Notes under the pieces: generated by a model
The model's database searches: none
Told to the model about the DNA's origin: nothing
The model's input: the letters and a program-made list of their open reading frames with translations, nothing else
Translations under genes and position numbers: made by a program
Shown: piece after piece, positions 59,101 to 64,000 of the stretch
Position numbering within the stretch: position 1 is the stretch's first letter
Layout of the letters: every line of letters begins with the position of its first letter
From: Sipunculus nudus
Lineage: Eukaryota > Annelida > Sipuncula > Golfingiida > Sipunculidae
DNA length: 64,000 nt
Direction: 5' to 3'
Assembly: GCA_026874595.1 (NCBI GenBank)
Contig: CM049310.1
Coordinates: forward strand, 41,919,558-41,983,557

Positions 59101-62100
59101 AACATCACAGTCATAAATTAGCATTTATATTCTTTGAGCAACAGTAACTCGTTAACAAAGAAAATTTTCTTACTGTTATTACAGGGTGCATGTTGAAATC
59201 TTTAGGTGCATGTAGGTTTTGTTTCAAGGTTGCACCAGGAGCATGTAAATTTTTTAGTCTAATTCGTACCCTGTTTGTCTTGGAGCAAGTCTTTTTAAAC
59301 CTTATTTTTTTTACTGCATCACTACACTTTAAGCCTACAGGGCTGGTATTTTTTAAGCCTCAATGCATTGTGGGTAAGGGATTCCTTTACCTACAATCTC
59401 TAACCAGCAGCTGTCGTCTTGTGAGAATGATTCTGCACAGTATGCCAACCCACCGTGCTGTGTTCTGTGTAGTTGATATTTTCAGTATCATTTTAACCAC
59501 AGGAGCTGGAAGACATGCTAAAGTCCAGCAATAAGCTGCTGTCTCAGCATGTTGATATCTGTACAAAGAATGCTGAGGAGGCTGCTCACAACCAGAGACA
59601 GATCAACAAGCTGATGGAGACCAACAGTAGTCTCCAAGATAGACTGCAGGAGAAAGAGGTTGAAGATCAGGAGAGGATGCAAAAATTTGAGGAAGCTGAA
59701 AGTGCATGGAAAACACAGGTGAGAAAATCATTGAGAAAGTACGTTATTTCAAGCAAGCCCAGCTTAGCAGTTTTGTAATAATGCAAGTCATAATCCAAGC
59801 TAGTTTGAATAAGTTTTATTACAAATATTAAACAATGTCAGTTCCACTATCTATCTCTTGAAGGTTACATTTTGACTTTTTCTGTTCATTTGTTATCTAG
59901 ATTATTCACTCTGGCAAAGCGTATTGACTATACCAACAAAAAGGTAACTGTATCAAGAAATAAGCTATGGCTATGTTTAACAAGCCTTGCACAATTAGTA
60001 GTAACTCTATAAACATACTCTCATGTTTTTCTCATAATACTTTCCAGTAAATTTGTGTAGCATTGCATATTTTTCTCTCCTGGGTAATTAATTCTGTAAC
60101 CTACAGGAGGAAAAGCTGAAGAAGGAGGCTGAGAAGTTGGATAGTGACCTAGAGAACCTTTCCAGTGCTCACACAGCTCTGGAGGAACTGAACAATGGCT
60201 GGTCAAGGCAAAATGTGGAGCTGCAGGAACAGCTAAGACATCTTCAGGTATCAACCACACATAGACATCTAAAGGCAGAGAATGAAACTAAGTTATTATT
60301 AACAGATTTGGAGTTCAATATGGCAGAATCAATGGGATTGAAGCTTCCCATGAAGAGAGTCCCTTTAGTTGTGTTCCAATTATTCAATAATATTGATGAT
60401 TGGTCATTTTCCTACATATTTGATTAAATGGATTGTGTTTTTGAATAACCAATCACAAAAGATTATGGATGCACATGCAAAACAGTCATATTATCCATAT
60501 TATAAATATACAGGGAAACAAAGTTGCTGACAGCATTATCATATTATCCATATTATAAATAGACAGGGAAACAAAGTAGCTGACAGCATTATCATATTAT
60601 CCATATTATAAATAGACAGGGAAACAAAGTAGCTGACAGCATTATCATATTATCCATATTATAAATAGACAGGGAAACAAAGTAGCTGACAGCATTACCT
60701 CTAACACTGAGCCTTGTGCAGTGAACAAGTGTCAGCAATTCAGCTTTTGCCTTGTACTTTCAGCTTGATGTGCAAGTGGGACTTAATATAATCAGTTAAT
60801 ATAGGCCTATTAAGTACAATTCTATACAGCAAATTTCATGATAATATAGAAGATAAATAAAATAATTGATAAATAGTCAATCAATGGCGGTTTCACATCT
60901 TCAATCACTGAACAACCAGTTCCTACCCAAATTCCCTTGCTTTGTCACACTAGCTATCTTAGTCACTGCAGCCAGGTTTCTTTATGGTAGGGATTATACC
61001 ACATAGAAGAAACTGCTGTTGATGGCCCTAAATTTCTGTTCACATGAGGAGAAATCACATTTATTCAGATTGACCATTTTTTTTTAATAAATTTAATAAT
61101 TGACTAATTATTTGACATAATTATGTGAAGCTTTAAAAAAAATATTTGATGTAATATTGATTGAAAGTTCTGTTTGGAATTTGTTATAAGTTCTCTCAGG
61201 GGCAAAATAAATCAAGAAATCACCTTATCATCTCTCAGGTAATCTGTGAAAGGTGCTTGTCAAGAAATATGGGACCTTTTAAGTTGGCAAAAATGATTGA
61301 ATGACAGGGTTATAGATAACAGTGTGTTTAGAAATTGAATTTGTATTGGAAATACAGGCAGAACTAAACAAGCCAAAAGAGGATAAATATACAGAGATAT
61401 GTGTGGAAACAGCAACAGCAGGTATACAGACAGTGAAGCTTCTGTCAGAGGTAGATCAGGCCACACAGACAACCAGCATTAACACTGCAGAGAGAGATAC
61501 ACAGACAACTGACACACAAACAACAGAGGGGTCAGCACAGACAACCAACAAACAGACTACAGAGGCATCAACACAAACCCAACACAGAGGGTGTGCTCAT
61601 GTAAGAGTACAAACTGCTCAGCAGTACAGCAATACATCAGGTGAGCTAATCTTCCAGCAAAACATGGGCTTTTAAAAATATGTGATCATTTATCTTGTGT
61701 ATTCATTCATTTTGGCTGAATACAAAAGTTTTCTAGCAAACCCATTGCAGCACACAGATCAACTATCTTAAATTCACCTGAAATGAATCATAAGAACTTC
61801 TGTTCAAAGAAACATTGATATCTTGAATTTTGTTCCATCTCATAGCTACACAGACTGATGAGACAGTGAGGCATGATGCAACTACACACCCTACTGATTC
61901 ACAAATACTACAGGTAGGTCAGCCCAGTGAACTGTTGGACAACTTACTGACTCACAAATATTACAGATAGTTCAGCTCAGTAAAGAGCATGGGTCCCCAC
62001 ATAATCTCAAATTCATTGAAATTTTAAAAATTGCTGTTAAAAGTGCCCATTCATCCTACTTTTTTAAAAAGAATTTATGTAATATCTGGCTTCTTCTGTG

Positions 62101-63965
62101 TATATATATTAATGATATAAGGGTAATTCTGGTTGTGAAATGTTCTTATGACGCCTCTGTGAAGGATGTGTAAACTTGTTTATCAACAACATGTTTGTAA
62201 ACACAGCAATGTTGACAAATGGGAAAAACATGTCATCTAAGGTGGTATTTGCATATATGCAAAGGTAGAAAGGTCACTTGTTGCTAAATGCCATTTGCAA
62301 AGCTCTGGCTTATCTGACTTACTGCCAGATGCCTTTGTTGAATTTGTTTTCATTATTTTGGCAGGCCCCCACATAACATAAACATGTTAATATAAACAAA
62401 ATGAGAAGCCTGTGTGAAATGATATCCACGTTTCCTGGCCTATTTTTATGAAAGCTCTAAGGGATTACCTTTAGTTTATAAAGGTCAGATAGGTGATTGG
62501 GCCAAACGTTTCTGTAAACTAAAGGATGAATCAGTATCAAAGGCAACCTGACATCATGTTTTCTTACTTTGCATCAGGTATGATGTATTTAGGGAACACA
62601 AAGTAAATATGGCCTCAAATTGTACATCTGTTCAACCAACTTGTATACAACTGCTTGTTACCAGGGTAACAGTCTTATAATGGATGATTTTATATTTAAT
62701 AAAAATGACATTATCTACTCGAGGAATTTATATCAAACATGAATAATATTGCAGGCAAAATGTTGGTTTTCTGTCACAAATTTTGTAAACTTTATTCATG
62801 TTGCACACATGTTATATGTTCTTGTACTTTCATTTGACAGACAGCTCTGGGCATACTTATATGTTCTTACTGCAGGATAAAATTCAGCCATCTTCCCAAG
62901 ATGATGAGACGTCCAAACCACTTGATATGACACCAGCATTGACAGACAGTCAACAGGAGGGAAATGACGGTGGCATATCATCTCCTGAAGGATCACAAGG
63001 TGACAGGAGATTTGAGATTAAATAATACTTTATTATTACATATACGTATGCTAATGTGTTCGGTAAACGTAGTTGCGAATACATGACTTAGCAGGCATGT
63101 TATACTAGACTGATCAGGCCTACATTGAGTTGTGACACAAGTCATGTGGGAAAACTTCACTGTAATGGCCATCCATCCCATTCCATAAATATCATTGTCA
63201 ATAATAAATAATCTTAACGTTAGGCTATGAGGAATTAACACCAAAGAATGCATGTGAACATACAAACCAAAGTGTAACTCCCATCTCTGTGGTTACTGCT
63301 TCCTTTTCCTGTCACGTGCACAACTTGGTTGTCCTTCACATGAGCCATATTGGGAGATTTATACATGTATGTTGTTAGAAATAAAAAAAAACATGTGAGG
63401 AGATTTACCAGTATATTTTGCATGTTGTAAATGTTTTTAGATTATACTTAAATGTACTGAATGGTAGATTTGGTTTATTTTAAGTGAAACTACACTCATA
63501 GGCCTATATAGTTACATGGCCCCTTAACAAGACTAACTTATTCTGGGGGTGTTTCTGCTTAATGTTCTTATAATTTAAAGAAAAACATACCTTGCTGTAC
63601 AAATGTAAAGATGTTAATCATTGATAAACCTTGGCTAAATCAGTTAGAACAGGTTAAATTTATTAAATATCTTTTGCCTGATTTATAATTTCTTAGAATT
63701 TGTTTAATGACAGTAATTCAGCTCACTTATAGAGCAATTTCTTTGTAATTATATTGTATTAATTTTTCTCTATGATATGAAACATTGTACAATAAACAAT
63801 ATTAATAAAAGCCATTTCTCAGTGGTTAAAAACATGATATTATGTACCATGCAGGTATCCCTGGGAGCCTGGAAACATATCCCCTGAGTCCTTACAGTCG
63901 ATTTGCAGCCACATTGAAGAGCCTTGCAAGTAAGAGCCCTCGAAATACTGACAGCCAATTTCAAG
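47070..63965 (+). CDS. CCDC73: long coiled-coil protein, CCDC73-like (3' partial)
   Basis: Fourteen coding exons with in-frame GT-AG junctions give about 612 residues; the gene continues past the right edge. After a polar N-terminus (1-38), residues ~45-417 are heptad-rich, Lys/Glu/Gln-rich coiled coil. A Thr/Gln-rich linker (~440-490) and a Ser/Pro/Asp-rich disordered part follow. From memory, the order YEVVEELKLRR, then KEIKFLKDEI followed by LQMSKY, then EAKHLNSKL parallels vertebrate CCDC73 (about 1,080 residues). A blastp search would confirm or refute this. The function of CCDC73 is poorly known, so none is assigned. No signal peptide or membrane segment is seen. It may instead be another family of coiled-coil proteins; the gene symbol is a similarity call. 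Confidence 0.65.
47185..47981. other. intron 1
   Basis: A CT-rich stretch at about 47260-47395 (TCTCTCTTTCTTTCTCTCCC) gives a spurious Glu/Arg-rich minus-strand frame. Nothing else. Confidence 0.6.
47982..48061 (+). CDS. CCDC73: CCDC73-like, coding exon 2
   Basis: 80 bp. AAAACAG|GTACTGAA to CGAAGG|GTGAGC. Encodes SLRFRNELYEVVEELKLRR, the most family-specific stretch of the protein. Confidence 0.75.
48298..48369 (+). CDS. CCDC73: CCDC73-like, coding exon 3
   Basis: 72 bp, phase 0 both ends. GTTATAG|ACAATG to AGCTGT|GTGAGT. 24 residues of charged helix (ESDEKIKQLVMEKHALQ). Confidence 0.72.
48370..51077. other. intron 3, nothing recognised
   Basis: 2.7 kb without a supported exon, array or transposon end. 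Confidence 0.5.
51078..51185 (+). CDS. CCDC73: CCDC73-like, coding exon 4
   Basis: 108 bp, phase 0. CTCCAG|GATGAA to AGGAAG|GTCAGT. 36 residues (DELGIRVGQLEDAQEEKL...), strong heptads. Confidence 0.75.
51186..54114. other. intron 4
   Basis: 2.9 kb, holding the inverted short copy of the TTAA MITE (52179-52365). Short frames (for example 52594, 52824, 53246) lack homology and splice support. Confidence 0.55.
52179..52365 (-). mobile_element. TTAA MITE, internally deleted copy
   Basis: AGGGGTCCAATCACCTATCT ... AGGTGAATGGGCACCT, i.e. the two ends of the 57853 element in the opposite orientation with most of the interior missing. Flanks are TTAA (left) and TCAA (right, one change). Confidence 0.65.
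54115..54189 (+). CDS. CCDC73: CCDC73-like, coding exon 5
   Basis: 75 bp, phase 0. ATTGCAG|GTCAAG to TTACAG|GTATTT. Encodes YEKEIKFLKDEIRKLQ, a conserved segment. Confidence 0.75.
54190..55058. other. intron 5, nothing recognised
   Basis: No supported features. Confidence 0.5.
55059..55233 (+). CDS. CCDC73: CCDC73-like, coding exon 6
   Basis: 175 bp, ends in phase 1. TTTATAG|ATGAGTAAA to AAAGAAG|GTAACT. The exon begins MSKYNQEKNVKELEHKL; that Met is internal, not a start. 58 residues of coiled coil. Confidence 0.78.
55234..56843. other. intron 6
   Basis: 1.6 kb. A short TA tract lies at 56458-56480. The 99-codon frame at 56146 has no motif. No transposon ends seen. Confidence 0.5.
56844..57052 (+). 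CDS. CCDC73: CCDC73-like, coding exon 7
   Basis: 209 bp. ATTTCAG|TCAAAG to GAAGAG|GTAAGC. Residues ~209-278, including KEAKHLNSKL and RQQLHDLKQKM. Confidence 0.78.
57628..57687 (+). CDS. CCDC73: CCDC73-like, coding exon 8
   Basis: 60 bp, phase 0. TTTCCAG|AGAGAT to AAGAAG|GTTAAT (weak donor). 20 residues, RDKHAEMSRNKISELESSKK. Confidence 0.68.
57853..58299 (+). mobile_element. TTAA MITE, full copy
   Basis: 447 bp flanked by TTAA (57849-57852 and 58300-58303). Ends AGGTGCCCATTCACCT and, reversed, AGGGGCCCAATCACCT. Interior phrases (AACATGTTTGTAAACACAGC, GAAAGGTCACTTGTTGC) recur in the copy at 62041. piggyBac-type duplication; no coding capacity. Confidence 0.75.
58304..59502. other. intron 8 (right part), nothing recognised
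   Basis: Frames at 58741 and 59190 have no homology or splice support. Confidence 0.5.
59503..59718 (+). CDS. CCDC73: CCDC73-like, coding exon 9
   Basis: 216 bp, phase 0. AACCACAG|GAGCTG to ACACAG|GTGAGA. 72 residues of coiled coil with a Trp near the end (ESAWKTQ). Confidence 0.78.
60107..60247 (+). CDS. CCDC73: CCDC73-like, coding exon 10
   Basis: 141 bp, phase 0. CCTACAG|GAGGAA to CTTCAG|GTATCA. 47 residues; end of the main coiled coil (…ELQEQLRHLQ). Confidence 0.78.
60486..60697. repeat. 53-bp minisatellite, four units
   Basis: TCATATTATCCATATTATAA... starts at 60486, 60539, 60592 and 60645. The last three units are nearly identical; the first differs at a few sites. Lies in intron 10. 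Confidence 0.95.
60698..61357. other. intron 10 (right part), nothing recognised
   Basis: No supported feature. Confidence 0.5.
61358..61640 (+). CDS. CCDC73: CCDC73-like, coding exon 11 (Thr/Gln-rich)
   Basis: 283 bp, ends in phase 1. AATACAG|GCAGAA to ACATCAG|GTGAGC. Residues 418-511. Contains repeated T-Q-T motifs (ATQTTS, RDTQTTDTQTTEG, STQTQ), a disordered linker. Such repeats resemble LC8 dynein light-chain binding motifs (K/xTQT), which is inference only. Confidence 0.75.
61846..61913 (+). CDS. CCDC73: CCDC73-like, coding exon 12
   Basis: 68 bp. CATAG|CTACACAG to CTACAG|GTAGGT. It begins with another TQT (ATQTDETVRHD). A mutated copy of its end follows at 61943. Confidence 0.7.
61943..61982 (+). 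pseudogene. duplicated end of exon 12 with a dead donor
   Basis: CTTACTGACTCACAAATATTACAG copies 61890-61913 at a 53-bp offset and continues into the intron text (TTCAGC-CAGT-AA). The donor GTAGGT has become ATAGTT, so it should not be used. Confidence 0.65.
62041..62503 (+). mobile_element. TTAA MITE, second copy (3' end changed)
   Basis: Preceded by TTAA (62037-62040). Matches 57853-58299 along its length in the same orientation at about 75-80% by eye. The last few bases and right TTAA are altered (GGGCCAAACG). Confidence 0.7.
62504..62875. other. intron 12 (right part), nothing recognised
   Basis: No supported feature. Confidence 0.5.
62876..62999 (+). CDS. CCDC73: CCDC73-like, coding exon 13
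   Basis: 124 bp, ends in phase 1. TACTGCAG|GATAAA to TCACAAG|GTGACA. Residues 535-575, disordered and rich in Asp, Ser, Gln and Pro. Confidence 0.68.
63000..63854. other. intron 13, nothing recognised
   Basis: No supported feature. Confidence 0.5.
63855..63965 (+). CDS. CCDC73: CCDC73-like, coding exon 14 (last in window)
   Basis: 111 bp. ATGCAG|GTATCC to TTTCAAG|GTAATG, ends in phase 1. Encodes PLSPYSRFAATLKSLASKSP, a Ser/Pro-rich basic segment. The gene continues to the right. Confidence 0.7.
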
Positions 63966-64000
63966 GTAATGACAGCAAAACACAATTAACTTGTAAACAC

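Overview
The window is nuclear DNA from an invertebrate animal. It is AT-rich, has GT-AG introns, and is dense in short non-autonomous DNA transposons, (TA)n tracts and G/C homopolymers. The exon-intron style, the repeat types (tandem core repeats inside terminal-hairpin elements) and the Gypsy type suggest a lophotrochozoan, most likely a mollusc. This is inference, because no species marker is present.

Layout: (1) 1-14,540, minus strand: the 5' two-thirds of a cholinesterase-like adhesion protein (neuroligin/gliotactin type). Six coding exons run from a signal peptide to the region of the third catalytic residue. The nucleophile serine is replaced by glycine, so it should not be an active esterase. 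Its introns are filled with tandem repeats, including an array with a 555-bp higher-order period and a recurring GGTGGCGCCACC palindrome. (2) 15.0-23.0 kb: a nested transposon cluster. A foldback-like element whose long inverted arms are built from GCCTAGGC palindromes was invaded by a ~1.1-kb hairpin-ended element and by a 4,651-bp Ty3/Gypsy retrotransposon. The Gypsy copy has 171-bp LTRs differing at one site, a 5-bp target duplication and a tRNA-Leu primer site, but its pol is broken in three places. (3) 23-47 kb: transposon-rich intergenic DNA. It holds an exon-like segment with donor sites on both strands, a THAP-domain fragment, a second foldback element with TCTCGAGA arms, a 59-bp near-perfect palindrome flanked by a 9-bp duplication, and hAT-, pogo-, piggyBac- and GGATCC-type MITEs. 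(4) 47.07-64 kb, plus strand: the first 14 coding exons of a coiled-coil gene that I match from memory to CCDC73; it runs off the right edge.

The two host genes are divergently oriented and about 32 kb apart between their coding starts. Nothing suggests a shared pathway: one product is secretory/cell-surface, the other a long coiled-coil protein. All exon junctions given keep the reading frame, which is the main support for both gene models. Homology statements rest on recognised motifs, not database searches.
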